Source: Paraburkholderia silviterrae (GTDB taxonomy: Bacteria > Pseudomonadota > Gammaproteobacteria > Burkholderiales > Burkholderiaceae). From it: a stretch of 64,000 nt of DNA. Below, piece by piece: positions 25,819 through 35,229 of the stretch. Numbering within the stretch: position 1 is the first letter of the stretch; each line of letters opens with the position of its first letter. The stretch is from assembly GCF_004353915.1 (NCBI RefSeq), contig NZ_SMRP01000022.1, positions 1 through 64,000 on the forward strand, written 5' to 3'. The notes under the pieces were generated by a model, which saw only the letters and a program-made list of their open reading frames with translations, was not told where the DNA came from and did no database searches. A program made the translations under genes and the position numbers.

Positions 25819-27372
25819 ATGCGAAGGCATGCGACAGATATGGATGCTGAAAAAATGGAAATCAAGACGAAGGCTCATCGTTCGTCCAGAAATTTGGGTA
25901 CCTGGCTGTCTCCGCTAGCTGCTGCGGCGGCGTTGACTTTGGCGGGCTGCGTCAACTACGCGGGCATCAAGAGCGATCACCAGATCGAGCCGCCGGCCAA
26001 ATATGAAACGCAGCAGAGCTTGCCGACTGAAGGCGGGCAATGGCCTTCGCTCGACTGGTCTGAGCAGTTTGGCGATCCGCAACTGCCGAAGTTGATTGAC
26101 GAAGCGCTGAAAGGCAATCCGAGCATCGATGAAGCGCGCGCTCGCGTCGACAAGGCGGCTTCGTATGCAGGCAGTGCGAAGTCGACGCTCTATCCGAATG
26201 CAAGCGCCAGCTATTCGTGGCAACGCAATCTCTACTCGGAGAACACCGTCTATCCGTCGCCGATTGGCGGCAGTTGGGAAAGCGAGAACACCTTGTTGAC
26301 CGGCGCTTCCTGGGATCTCGACTTTTGGGGAAAAAATCACCAGAAGCTGAAGGGGGCCATCTCCGACGAGAACGTGGCCGAGGCCGAAATGGAGGAGGTG
26401 CGCATTACGCTCGCCACCTCGGTCGCCACGACCTACAACGAGCTTGCGCGTTTGTATGCACTGCGCGATATCGCCGCGAACGAACTGAAGAACCGGCAAG
26501 ATATCGAGCAGATTACCAACGGGCGCGTCCATGCCGGTCTGGACACGAACGTGGAACGTGAAACGGCCAATGGCGACACTGCGACCATTCGTTCGAGCGT
26601 GACGAGTCTCGACGGACAAATCACGACGGTGCGCTACCAGCTTGCCGCGCTGCTCGGTGCGGGCCCTGATCGCGGACTCGCTATCGCTGTTCCCACGCTC
26701 GGCACCGGCGCGGCCGTTTCGTTGCCCGACAACCTGCCGGCGGATCTGATTTCGCGCCGCCCAGACCTCGTTGCAGCGTATTGGCAAGTCGACTCCGCGG
26801 CACATGGCGTGAAGGAAGCGAAGGCCGAATTTTTCCCCGATGTCAACCTCTCGGCGTCGCTGGGCCTGGACGCTTTCGGCTGGGGCCGCTTCCTGACGGC
26901 CGGCAGCCGGCAGATCCAGGCGGGCCCGGCCATTCACCTGCCGATTTTCGATGCCGGCGCGCTGCGCTCGCAGTTGAAGGGCCGCTACGCCGACTTCGAC
27001 TACAACGTGGCGAACTACAACAAGACGCTAATCAACGCGCTGTCCGAGGTTGCCACGCAGGTCACGCTGATTCGTTCTACTGACAAGCAGCTCGTGGATG
27101 CGCAAGCCGCACTCGATGCGCAGACGAAGGCATACCAGCTCGCGGCCGTGCGCTACCGTTCCGGTTTGAACGAGCAGCTCCAGGTGCTGAATGCAGACGA
27201 TAACCGTCTCGCCGCCGATCAGGCCGTGGCGAACCTGCAAATGGATCGGCGCAACCAGCAGATTGCGCTGATCAAGGCGATGGGTGGCGGATTCGACGCC
27301 ACGAAAACCGACCTCGCAACGCGATCGGGCACGCCGGATACGACGCTGTCTGCCCTGCATCCCAACCGCTGA
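25819..27372 (+). CDS. Outer-membrane efflux lipoprotein (NodT/OprM family)
   Basis: 517 residues, start uncertain among the ATGs at 25819, 25840 and 25855. A lipobox (LTLAGC, Cys about 43) marks it as a lipoprotein of the outer-membrane channel. The TolC-like repeat structure is seen as two copies of the helical-barrel motif (LIDEALKGNPSIDEARARVDKA and the C-terminal LINALSEVATQVTL). QRRPDL-type segment: LISRRPDLVAAYWQVDSA. First gene of a tripartite pump with the EmrA- and EmrB-like proteins downstream. Confidence 0.93.
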   Translation: MRRHATDMDAEKMEIKTKAHRSSRNLGTWLSPLAAAAALTLAGCVNYAGIKSDHQIEPPAKYETQQSLPTEGGQWPSLDWSEQFGDPQLPKLIDEALKGNPSIDEARARVDKAASYAGSAKSTLYPNASASYSWQRNLYSENTVYPSPIGGSWESENTLLTGASWDLDFWGKNHQKLKGAISDENVAEAEMEEVRITLATSVATTYNELARLYALRDIAANELKNRQDIEQITNGRVHAGLDTNVERETANGDTATIRSSVTSLDGQITTVRYQLAALLGAGPDRGLAIAVPTLGTGAAVSLPDNLPADLISRRPDLVAAYWQVDSAAHGVKEAKAEFFPDVNLSASLGLDAFGWGRFLTAGSRQIQAGPAIHLPIFDAGALRSQLKGRYADFDYNVANYNKTLINALSEVATQVTLIRSTDKQLVDAQAALDAQTKAYQLAAVRYRSGLNEQLQVLNADDNRLAADQAVANLQMDRRNQQIALIKAMGGGFDATKTDLATRSGTPDTTLSALHPNR

Positions 27373-27440
27373 AATTCCCCCTTTAAACCGTTATGCGTCA
27401 TCGATCGGTGACGTAGGCCAAGCTTTGTCGGAGAGCATCC

Positions 27441-28619
27441 ATGAACCAGAATCAACCTGCTGTGAAAATCGAAAACGACGAGAACAACGAAGAAAAGAAA
27501 AAGGGCGGAAAGCGCAAATTTCTGCTTGCCACGCTGGTAGCGTCGCTGGCCGTTGCCGGGGTCGCCTATGGCGCCTACTACGAGCTCGTTGCACGCTATC
27601 ACGTTGACACCGACGACGCCTATGTGAACGGCAACGTTGTTCAGATCACGCCACAGGTCACGGGTACCGTGGTGGCGGTGAATGCCGACAACACGCAGAT
27701 CGTCAAGACGGGCGAGCCCGTCGTGCAACTGGACCCCGCCGATACGCGGATTGCCCTGCAACAGGCAGAAGCCGACCTCGGGCAGACGGTGCGCCGCGTG
27801 CATGGACTGTATGCCGACGACGACCAGTACCGTGCGGAAATCGCGCAACGCCAGTCCGACCTGAACAAGGCACAGGACGATCTGCGCCGCCGTCTCGCAA
27901 CCGGCGTCACGGGGGCGGTTTCGGAAGAAGACATCTCGCATGCACGCGACGCCGTCAACAACGCGAAGGCCGCGCTCGATGCCGCCACGCACAAGCTCGG
28001 CGCCAATCGCGCGCTCACGGCGAACACGACGGTCGATCAGCATCCGGACGTCCTCGCAAGCGCGGCACGGGTGCGGGACGCTTACCTTGCCTATTCGCGT
28101 ACGACGCTGCCGGCTCCGGTGACGGGCTATGTTGCGCAGCGCACGGTGCAAGTCGGGCAGCGCGTATCGCCCGGTACGCCGCTCATGTCGGTGGTGCCGC
28201 TCAATCAGGTGTGGGTGGATGCGAATTTCAAGGAATGGCAGCTCCGTCACATCCGGGTGGGGCAGCCGGTGGAGCTGACGGCGGACGTCTATGGTTCGTC
28301 GACCGTGTATCACGGCAAGGTGGTCGGGTTCACGCCGGGCACGGGCTCAGCGCTCGCGCTGCTGCCCGCCCAGAATGCAACGGGCAACTGGATCAAGGTG
28401 GTTCAGCGTCTGCCGGTGCGGATCGAAATTCCGGTCGATGAGCTGCAGAAACACCCGCTGCGTGTCGGCCTCTCGATGAACGTCGACGTCAACACCAAAG
28501 ACGCAAGCGGCGCGCAACTCGGTGCGGGCTCCACGTCGACCTACCAGACCAGCGTATTCGTCCACTACGGCGACGAAGCCAATGCGGCGATTGCCAGCAT
28601 CATCAAGGCAAACGACTGA
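27441..28619 (+). CDS. emrA: Membrane-fusion (periplasmic adaptor) protein, EmrA-like
   Basis: 392 residues. One N-terminal transmembrane segment (about 30-50) is followed by the lipoyl domain halves (YVNGNVVQITPQVTGTVVAVNADNTQIVKTGEPVVQLDP, then TLPAPVTGYVAQRTVQVGQRV), a coiled-coil hairpin between them and the beta-barrel domain (VDANFKEWQLRHIRVGQPVELTADVYG). It bridges the inner-membrane transporter to the outer channel. It follows the channel gene by 68 bases. Confidence 0.93.
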   Translation: MNQNQPAVKIENDENNEEKKKGGKRKFLLATLVASLAVAGVAYGAYYELVARYHVDTDDAYVNGNVVQITPQVTGTVVAVNADNTQIVKTGEPVVQLDPADTRIALQQAEADLGQTVRRVHGLYADDDQYRAEIAQRQSDLNKAQDDLRRRLATGVTGAVSEEDISHARDAVNNAKAALDAATHKLGANRALTANTTVDQHPDVLASAARVRDAYLAYSRTTLPAPVTGYVAQRTVQVGQRVSPGTPLMSVVPLNQVWVDANFKEWQLRHIRVGQPVELTADVYGSSTVYHGKVVGFTPGTGSALALLPAQNATGNWIKVVQRLPVRIEIPVDELQKHPLRVGLSMNVDVNTKDASGAQLGAGSTSTYQTSVFVHYGDEANAAIASIIKAND

Positions 28620-28691
28620 CGCGGCCATGACGAACCATTCGGCCTGACGGTTAACCAGGCAGTAAGGACTGCCACTCATCTCTGGATTGCC

Positions 28692-30251
28692 ATGACTACC
28701 AGTCATCAGGAACATCCGCCCCTCACGGGGGCAGCTCTCGCGCTCGGCTCGCTGTGCGTGGGCCTCGCGGGCTTCATGACCGTGCTCGATTCGTCGATCG
28801 CCAACGTCGCCATTCCAACCATCTCGGGTAACCTGGGCGTCTCCGGCGACGAGGGAACGTGGGTGATCACGGTGTTTGCCGCCGCGAACTCGGTATCGAT
28901 CCCGTTGACCGGCTGGTTGACGCAACGGTTGGGGCAGGTGCGCCTGTTCGTCGGGTCGATTCTGCTGTTCGTCTTTGCATCGTGGTTGTGCGGCGTCGCA
29001 CCAACGCTTCCCATCCTGCTGATGGCACGCGTGTTTCAGGGGGCGGTGGCCGGACCGCTGATTCCCATGTCGCAAGCACTGCTGCTCAGCTCATGGCCAA
29101 AGGCCAAGTCGGCGCTGGCACTGTCGTTATTCTCGATGATCGTCGTCACCGGCCCGATCGTGGGTCCCGCGCTGGGCGGCTGGGTGACCGACAGCTACAG
29201 CTGGTCGTGGATCTTCTACATCAATATTCCTGTGGGACTGCTTGCTGCAGGGGGCGTATGGGCGCTCTACCGCCACCGCGATACGCCGCGCAAGAAGCTG
29301 CCGGTTGACATGGTCGGCTTGCTGCTGCTGATTGTGTGGGTGGCGTCGCTTCAGGTCATGCTGGATAAGGGCAAGGATCTGGACTGGTTTTCGTCGAACA
29401 CGATTATCGTTCTGGCGATCATGGCAGCAGTGGGGCTTGCGCTCTTCATCATCTGGGAGCTCACGGACAAGAATCCGGTGGTGGACCTGACACTGTTCAA
29501 GCAGCGTAATTTCCTCGGTGGAACCGTTTCAATCGCTGTGGTGTATGGGATTTTCTTCGGGACGCTCGTGTTGCTTCCGCAATGGATGCAGGAGTACCTG
29601 GGCTACCGGGCCGTGGACGCGGGGCTGGCCACTGCGCCACTGGGCATCTTCGCGGTAATAGGCGCGCCGATCATGGGCAAGATCCTGCCGCGCTCGGACG
29701 CCCGCATCATCGGCACCTGTGCGTTCGTTGGCTTCGCCATCGTGTACTACATGCGCTCGTTCTTCTACACGGACCTGAGCGAAGGCTACATCATCCTGCC
29801 GACGCTGCTGCAAGGCATCCCGATGGCGCTTTTCTTCGCACCGCTGACGGTCATCATCCTGTCGGGGCAGCCGCCTGCGAAGATACCCGCGGCGGCCGGT
29901 CTCTCGACCTTCGCACGGATGTTCTTTGGCGGAATCGGAACCTCGATCGCGAACGTCATCTGGAACAACAGAACGATTCTTCATCACGAGATCCTGACGC
30001 AGCAATCGAGCGCGACCAATCCGATGTTCAACCAGCAACTGGACGCCTATCATTCGCTGCTCCATCTCGGTCAAGGAGCCTCGTACGCACTGTTCGATCA
30101 GGTGGTTCAGAAACAGGCGGCAATGATGGGGTTGAACGACGTTTTCTATGGCTCCGCGCTGGTGATGATCATCATCATCCCGCTGATCTGGATTACGAAG
30201 AGGCCGGGCAAGTCGGCCGCCGGAAGTGACGCTGCCGCTGCGGCACATTGA
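28692..30251 (+). CDS. emrB: DHA2-family multidrug exporter, EmrB-like
   Basis: 519 residues with 14 predicted transmembrane segments. DHA2 signatures include FMTVLDSSIANVAIPTISGNLG, AANSVSIPLTGWLTQRLG, and the exporter motif C in GPIVGPALGGWVTDSYSWSWIFYINIPVG. Proton-coupled exporter in the inner membrane that works with the adaptor and channel encoded upstream. The substrates of EmrAB pumps are typically hydrophobic, weak-acid or aromatic compounds. Confidence 0.95.
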   Translation: MTTSHQEHPPLTGAALALGSLCVGLAGFMTVLDSSIANVAIPTISGNLGVSGDEGTWVITVFAAANSVSIPLTGWLTQRLGQVRLFVGSILLFVFASWLCGVAPTLPILLMARVFQGAVAGPLIPMSQALLLSSWPKAKSALALSLFSMIVVTGPIVGPALGGWVTDSYSWSWIFYINIPVGLLAAGGVWALYRHRDTPRKKLPVDMVGLLLLIVWVASLQVMLDKGKDLDWFSSNTIIVLAIMAAVGLALFIIWELTDKNPVVDLTLFKQRNFLGGTVSIAVVYGIFFGTLVLLPQWMQEYLGYRAVDAGLATAPLGIFAVIGAPIMGKILPRSDARIIGTCAFVGFAIVYYMRSFFYTDLSEGYIILPTLLQGIPMALFFAPLTVIILSGQPPAKIPAAAGLSTFARMFFGGIGTSIANVIWNNRTILHHEILTQQSSATNPMFNQQLDAYHSLLHLGQGASYALFDQVVQKQAAMMGLNDVFYGSALVMIIIIPLIWITKRPGKSAAGSDAAAAAH

Positions 30252-30385
30252 ACGCAAGCGCGAACTGAAACGCTGCGCCTGGCGTCCGGAAGGGGGCGAG
30301 GCGCAGCGAGTACGTTTTGAATTACGGTGTGGTACGATCCAAAAAAGCGTGCATATACGCCGAATCCTCGAAAGGAGTGTTGACG

Positions 30386-31570
30386 ATGAGTGCTCGACAA
30401 GTAGTGATTTGCAATCCCGTTCGAACCCCAATCGGGGCGTTCGGCGGAGCGTTGAAAGATGTGCCGGCGACCACGCTGGGCGCAGCCGCGGTGCGCGAAA
30501 CGGTGCGTCGCAGCAAGATCGATCCTGCCGAACTGGCGTCCGTTGTGATGGGCAACGTCATTCAGGCCGGCAACCGTATGAACCCCGCGCGTCAGGCGGC
30601 CGTTGGCGGTGGCGTGCCGGTGGCGGTGCCGGCACTCAGCGTGAATCGCGTGTGCGGATCGGGTGCGCAGGCGATTGTGAATGCCGCACAGGAAATCTGG
30701 CTCGGATTCGGCGACGTTGCTGTGGCCGGCGGCATGGAGAACATGGACCGCGCGCCGTATCTGCTCGGCAGCGGCCGCTGGGGGCAGCGCATGGGCAATG
30801 TCGAGATCATCGACAGCATGCTCACGGACGGTCTTGTCGATGCATTCTCCGGCCAGCATTCCGGGTGGCACACGGAAGACCTCGTTGCGAAGCTCGAGAT
30901 TACCCGCGAGCGGCAGGACCGCTGGGCGGAGCGCTCGCAAAAGCGCTTTGCAGCGGCTCAAGCGCGAGGCGCATTCGACGCCGAGCTGGTGGCGGTGGAG
31001 ATCGAAGGGCGCAAGCAGGCTGTCAAGTTCGAGCGTGACGAGCAGCCGCGTCCGGATACGACCTTCGAGGCGCTTGCGAAGCTGCGCCCGGCGTTTCGCC
31101 CCGATGGCACCATCACGGCCGGCAACGCCCCCGGGTTGAATAGCGGTGCGTCGGCGATGGTGGTGGCCGAGCGGCAGTACGCTGAGGCCCATGGAATCGA
31201 GCCGATCGCGAGGATCGTGTCCTACGGCGTGGCGGCTGTCGAACCTGGCATGTTTGGACTGGGCCCCGTGCCCGCGGTGCACATGGCGCTTGCGCGTGCC
31301 GGCTGGTCGCTGAGCGACGTGCAGCGCTTCGAGATCAATGAAGCGTTTGCCGCCGTGCCGCTCGCGGTCTTGCAGCAACTCGGTATCGACGAAGAACTGG
31401 TCAACGTCGAAGGCGGTGCAATCGCGCACGGGCACGCCATTGGCGCGACCGGTGCCGTATTGACGACTCGCCTGGTTCATTCCATGCGGCGTGACGGCAT
31501 CAAGCGCGGTATCGTGACGTTGTGCATCGGTGGTGGCCAGGGCATTGCGGTGGCGCTCGAAGCGCTGTAG
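30386..31570 (+). CDS. Acetyl-CoA acetyltransferase (thiolase)
   Basis: 394 residues from the ATG at 30386, 8 bases after AAAGGAG. Thiolase-fold protein with nucleophile Cys90 (NRVCGSG), His350 and Cys380 (CIGGGQG), so it can condense or cleave acetoacetyl-CoA or a 3-oxoacyl-CoA. The segment around the active His reads GGAIAHGHAIGATG: the usual GHP is GHA, a change at a normally conserved position. The MarR gene at 31748 lies downstream on the same strand, beyond a terminator. Confidence 0.9.
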   Translation: MSARQVVICNPVRTPIGAFGGALKDVPATTLGAAAVRETVRRSKIDPAELASVVMGNVIQAGNRMNPARQAAVGGGVPVAVPALSVNRVCGSGAQAIVNAAQEIWLGFGDVAVAGGMENMDRAPYLLGSGRWGQRMGNVEIIDSMLTDGLVDAFSGQHSGWHTEDLVAKLEITRERQDRWAERSQKRFAAAQARGAFDAELVAVEIEGRKQAVKFERDEQPRPDTTFEALAKLRPAFRPDGTITAGNAPGLNSGASAMVVAERQYAEAHGIEPIARIVSYGVAAVEPGMFGLGPVPAVHMALARAGWSLSDVQRFEINEAFAAVPLAVLQQLGIDEELVNVEGGAIAHGHAIGATGAVLTTRLVHSMRRDGIKRGIVTLCIGGGQGIAVALEAL

Positions 31571-31631
31571 AACGCTGAAGTAAGTGCTGCGCAATCTCGC
31601 TTCGCAGCGCGCTAATTGAGTGCGAGGCTCA

Positions 31632-31654
31632 CAGGGCGCCACGATGGCGCCCTG
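31632..31654 (+). terminator. Rho-independent terminator after the thiolase
   Basis: CAGGGCGCCA (31632-31641) and TGGCGCCCTG (31645-31654) form a 10-base stem with loop CGA, followed by TTTCC. It lies 61 bases beyond the thiolase stop and 93 bases before the MarR gene. Confidence 0.8.
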
Positions 31655-31747
31655 TTTCCGTCTGCAGATTGACTACCTGGCGATAAACAATCTGCTATCG
31701 TCGTGCTCGGCTGGATGGGTGTCCGGCTCTAAAGTGAGGAAGTCCAG

Positions 31748-32185
31748 GTGGAACTAATGCATTGCAACTGTGCGTCACTCCGGGGCGCGACGCGGGCCGT
31801 ATCGCTCGCCTATGACGATGCCCTGCGGCCGAGCGGGCTACGCGTCACGCAGTTTTCGATCCTTGCCAACGTCGCGTCGGCGAAAGAAGTGTCGATGGGC
31901 GAACTCGCGGACCAGATCGCCATGGATCGAACGACACTCGCACGCAATTTGAAGCCTCTCGAGCGCGATAAATTCATTCAGGTCGTGGTGGGAGAGGACC
32001 GGCGCGAACGTATCGTCAGCGTGACTGCAAACGGACGCAAGACGCTGGAGCGCGCGATTCCTCTTTGGCGTGCTGTGCAGACGAGGTTCGAGGAAAAGGT
32101 CGGCAAGCGCGAAGCGAAGCGAATTCTGGAATTGACCCAATCGCTGATTCGCGTGGGGCGTGAGCTTTCCGCCGAGTATGCGTAG
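31748..32185 (+). CDS. MarR-family regulator
   Basis: 145 residues from the GTG at 31748 with GAGGA at 31736-31740. The winged helix is complete (TQFSILANVASAKEVSMGELADQIAMDRTTLARNLKPLERDKFI; wing GEDRRERIVSVTANGR). Paralogue of the MarR gene at 25037. Target unknown; the thiolase is upstream but separated by a terminator. Confidence 0.88.
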   Translation: MELMHCNCASLRGATRAVSLAYDDALRPSGLRVTQFSILANVASAKEVSMGELADQIAMDRTTLARNLKPLERDKFIQVVVGEDRRERIVSVTANGRKTLERAIPLWRAVQTRFEEKVGKREAKRILELTQSLIRVGRELSAEYA

Positions 32186-32271
32186 ACGCATTGAGGGTGG
32201 GCGTTGCGTTATCTGGCGTAGCGTTTGAACGCCAGATTGCAGTGCTAATCGACAGGCCGACGCGCAGCGGT

Positions 32272-33228
32272 TTAGACAATCGCAGCACGGCGCGCGTCGC
32301 TGGGCGAGACCCCGTAGCGCTCCTTGAACGTCCGGCAAAAATGGCTGACTGAATTGAAGCCCCAGCGGAATGCAACCTCGGAGATCTGCAGCCTCTGGAA
32401 GGCGGGGTCGGTGAGCGCCTGTTTGCACGCGTGCAGGCGACTGTTGAGGATATAGCCGGATACGGTCATATCGCTGCGCTGAAACAGCATGTGCAGATAT
32501 CGCAGCGAGATATGGTTCGCTTCGGCGATGCGCGTCGGATTCAGATCCTCCTCATGAAGATGCTGGAGGATAAAGTCCTGAACGCGTCGCAGCATCGCTG
32601 CGCTCGCATCGAAAGCGCTCGACGGTTGCAGCCCGGAGAGGGCAATGCCAAGCAGCTCGAGCGTGGACCGGCTCACGGAACCCTGCACGCTTTGATCGAG
32701 CGTCTCGATCTGGTTGGACAGGGCGAGCAGATGAACGGCGAGCAGCAAACCCACGCCGCTGCGGCTTTCAATCTTGCCACCCGAAGGCGGTTGCTTGCGC
32801 TCCGGCAGGCGTTCGCGCATCAGCGACCACGGGATCATCAGCGTCACCTTGTGGAGCCGTTCAAGCACTTCGAACTGCACCACCTGATCGGTCGTCCAGA
32901 CGACCAGGTCGCCTGAGGTGACCTCGACGCCGGAATCTCCCATCCTGAATCGCTCACGGCCGCTAGTGGTCAACTGGACGCCGACATACAAGGCGTCGTC
33001 GTGACTTAGCTGGCGGCGCGTCCTTTGCCCAATGCAAGGATCGCATATCGTTTCGACAATCCCGGCGCCTGCAAAGTCGTGTCGCCTCACGCGCGCGTAG
33101 AACGTTGCCGGCAATCGTTGCGGCACCTGCCATTCCTGGTAGCTGCGGCTCAGCGCATCTTGCCAGGCGTCGGTTCGATCGCTTGCGGGAACCTGTTCGA
33201 TCGACCATTCAGTGGAAGCGTTTGGCAA
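32272..33228 (-). CDS. AraC-family regulator (FeaR-like layout)
   Basis: 318 residues from a TTG at 33228 preceded by AGGAGA; the frame is open to 33282 without a ribosome site. The N-terminal effector domain resembles the AraC_binding_2 group (LSRSYQEWQVPQRLPATFYARVRRH, GDLVVWTTDQ). The C-terminal double HTH is clear (VQDFILQHLHEEDLNPTRIAEANHISLRYLHMLFQ and ISEVAFRWGFNSVSHFCRTFKERYGVSPSDAR). It is the last gene of a leftward set with the LysR, hydratase and hydrolase genes, or separately transcribed. Confidence 0.88.
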   Translation of the reverse strand: MPNASTEWSIEQVPASDRTDAWQDALSRSYQEWQVPQRLPATFYARVRRHDFAGAGIVETICDPCIGQRTRRQLSHDDALYVGVQLTTSGRERFRMGDSGVEVTSGDLVVWTTDQVVQFEVLERLHKVTLMIPWSLMRERLPERKQPPSGGKIESRSGVGLLLAVHLLALSNQIETLDQSVQGSVSRSTLELLGIALSGLQPSSAFDASAAMLRRVQDFILQHLHEEDLNPTRIAEANHISLRYLHMLFQRSDMTVSGYILNSRLHACKQALTDPAFQRLQISEVAFRWGFNSVSHFCRTFKERYGVSPSDARRAAIV

Positions 33229-33445
33229 GTTCGTCTCCTGTCTCCAGTCACAGCGCCTCTTCAACGGGAGGCACCCGCGCAATCGTAAACACTACACCCT
33301 ATGCGCCACCGTGGGCAGAGGGTGCGTCGTTCATGATCCGGGATTCGCTGCGTTGCACCACTGCGTGAGCCGGGCGTATCGAGGCGCAAACGAGGCGCAA
33401 ACGAGCCGCAAACGAGTCGATGTGGAGCGGGCGATGGCGTAGCCA

Positions 33446-34357
33446 TCAGTGGCGGCGCAAGTATTCGTGCCGCTCGAACAATTCGATCACCCAGTCGATA
33501 AAGGCGCGGACCTTCGCGCTCAGATACCGATTGGGTGCATAAAGCACGTGCACGGGAACAAGGCTCTGGTCCCAGTCTTCCAGCACGGGGATCAGCTGGC
33601 CGCGCTCGACGGCTTCACGCACGCAATACGTCGGTGCCTGAATGATCCCCAGGCTGGCCAGCCCCGCGGCCAAATAGGCGTTAGTGTCGTTGACCACCAG
33701 CTTGTGATTCAGCGCCAACTCGTGCTCTTGCCCATCCTTGGAGAATTGAAAGGGTAGCGACCGCCCATCGCGAGCCGAGCCCATCCCGACAGTCGGTTGC
33801 GCGCGTAAATCGTCGGGGGAATGGGGCTTGCCGTGAATCCGCAAATATTCGGGCGTCGCGCAAGTCGTGAAGCCAAATTCGCCTATTGGGCGCGCAGCAA
33901 GGTACTGCGCGTCCACTTCCCCAGCTCGGATTGCACAGTCGATGCCTTCCGCGACCAGATCGATGTGCCTGTTGCCAATGTCGAGCTCGATGTCGACATC
34001 GGGATACAGTCGATAGAAGTCGGCGAGTGCGGGTACGACCACGAGCGCGCCAATGGCTGCGGGCGTAACGACCCGGATCTTTCCCGAGGGTTTGGCGCGC
34101 GATTGTTTGGTCGACGACTCGATATCGGCGAGATCGGCGAGCAGGCGCACGACGCGCTCGTAATAGGTCGCGCCTTCGGGCGTAACGGTAATGACGCGGG
34201 TCGTGCGGTGCAGCAAGCGGACCTTCAGATCGTCTTCCAGTTGCTGGATCAGCCGCGTCACCGTCGAGTTGGGCAAATCCAGCGTGTCGGCCGCTTTCGT
34301 GAATGTCCCGGCCTCGACAACGCGGACGAATGCGTTCATAGCGGCGATGCGGTCCAT
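33446..34357 (-). CDS. LysR-family regulator
   Basis: 303 residues from the ATG at 34357; the frame is open to 34465 into the neighbouring gene. HTH (MNAFVRVVEAGTFTKAADTLDLPNSTVTRLIQQLEDDLKVRLLHRTTR) and effector domain are normal and resemble the DsdC/PgrR-like branch (IGALVVVPALADFYRLYPDVDIELD). It starts 55 bases after the end of the enoyl-CoA hydratase gene and probably is cotranscribed with it. Confidence 0.92.
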   Translation of the reverse strand: MDRIAAMNAFVRVVEAGTFTKAADTLDLPNSTVTRLIQQLEDDLKVRLLHRTTRVITVTPEGATYYERVVRLLADLADIESSTKQSRAKPSGKIRVVTPAAIGALVVVPALADFYRLYPDVDIELDIGNRHIDLVAEGIDCAIRAGEVDAQYLAARPIGEFGFTTCATPEYLRIHGKPHSPDDLRAQPTVGMGSARDGRSLPFQFSKDGQEHELALNHKLVVNDTNAYLAAGLASLGIIQAPTYCVREAVERGQLIPVLEDWDQSLVPVHVLYAPNRYLSAKVRAFIDWVIELFERHEYLRRH

Positions 34358-34412
34358 GATGTGCCTCCGCGTAACGGGAGGCATCATTAAACCGCAAACC
34401 GCGTTCATCCCG

Positions 34413-35201
34413 CTAGCGCCCCTTGAACTCCAGTACCGGTCGCGCCCGGCCCGCGTTGAGGGCATCCACGGCGGAGCTCAGGCCGCGTCGGACATCGTCG
34501 GTTTCGAACAGCGGCATGGCAATATCGAACATCGCTTCGTCGGCCGCCGATACGCCACCCACCGCCCAGGCGCGCAGCAGGGCTTTGTGGGCCGCATACG
34601 CGCGCGTGGGGCCGCGAGCCACTTTCTCCGCGAAAGCCAGCGTTTCCTGCAGAAGGCTGTCGTCGGCGACCACGCGATTCACGATGCCGAAATGGGCCAT
34701 CGTGGCGGCCGGAACCTTCTCGGACGTCATCGCCCACTCGGCAGCGCGTGAGCGCCCGGCGCGCTCGGCCACGCGGTAGATGCCACCCAGGATCGTAACG
34801 ATCCCAAGGCTTTGCTCAGGATGCCCAAACGTGGCCGACTCCGCGGCAAAGATCATGTCGGCGCGCAGCGCCAGCTCGAACCCGCCACCGAAGCACAAGC
34901 CTTGCACCGCTGCGATCACCGGCAACGCAAGCCGCTCGAAGCGATTGAAGACAGACAGGTAGTACTCGAAGCGGGCGCGAAGTTCGCGAACGTCCGCATC
35001 GGGCCACGTCATGATGTCGCCGCCGAACGAGAAGTCCTTGCCCTCGCTTCGCACGACGACAACCCGTGCGTCGCTGCGCTCGATGGCGCTCACCGCGGCG
35101 GCGAGCTCATCGATCATCTGATCGTCGATGCGATTCTGAGGCGGGCGATTCAGGACGATGGTTGCAATGCGATCGTCGAAATGGACAGTCAAATGAGCCA
35201 T
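34413..35201 (-). CDS. Enoyl-CoA hydratase/isomerase family protein
   Basis: 262 residues. Crotonase-fold motifs: DFSFGGDIMTW for the first oxyanion segment, GLCFGGGFELALRADM for the second and GHPEQSLGIVTILGG around the catalytic Glu. The similar gene at 13990 shares the GGGFELAL segment and general length. It begins 28 bases after the alpha/beta hydrolase stop and precedes the LysR gene, so it is probably the middle gene of an operon. Substrate unknown. Confidence 0.9.
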   Translation of the reverse strand: MAHLTVHFDDRIATIVLNRPPQNRIDDQMIDELAAAVSAIERSDARVVVVRSEGKDFSFGGDIMTWPDADVRELRARFEYYLSVFNRFERLALPVIAAVQGLCFGGGFELALRADMIFAAESATFGHPEQSLGIVTILGGIYRVAERAGRSRAAEWAMTSEKVPAATMAHFGIVNRVVADDSLLQETLAFAEKVARGPTRAYAAHKALLRAWAVGGVSAADEAMFDIAMPLFETDDVRRGLSSAVDALNAGRARPVLEFKGR

Positions 35202-35229
35202 GGAAAACCTTTGTCCGTGGATGCGGGGA

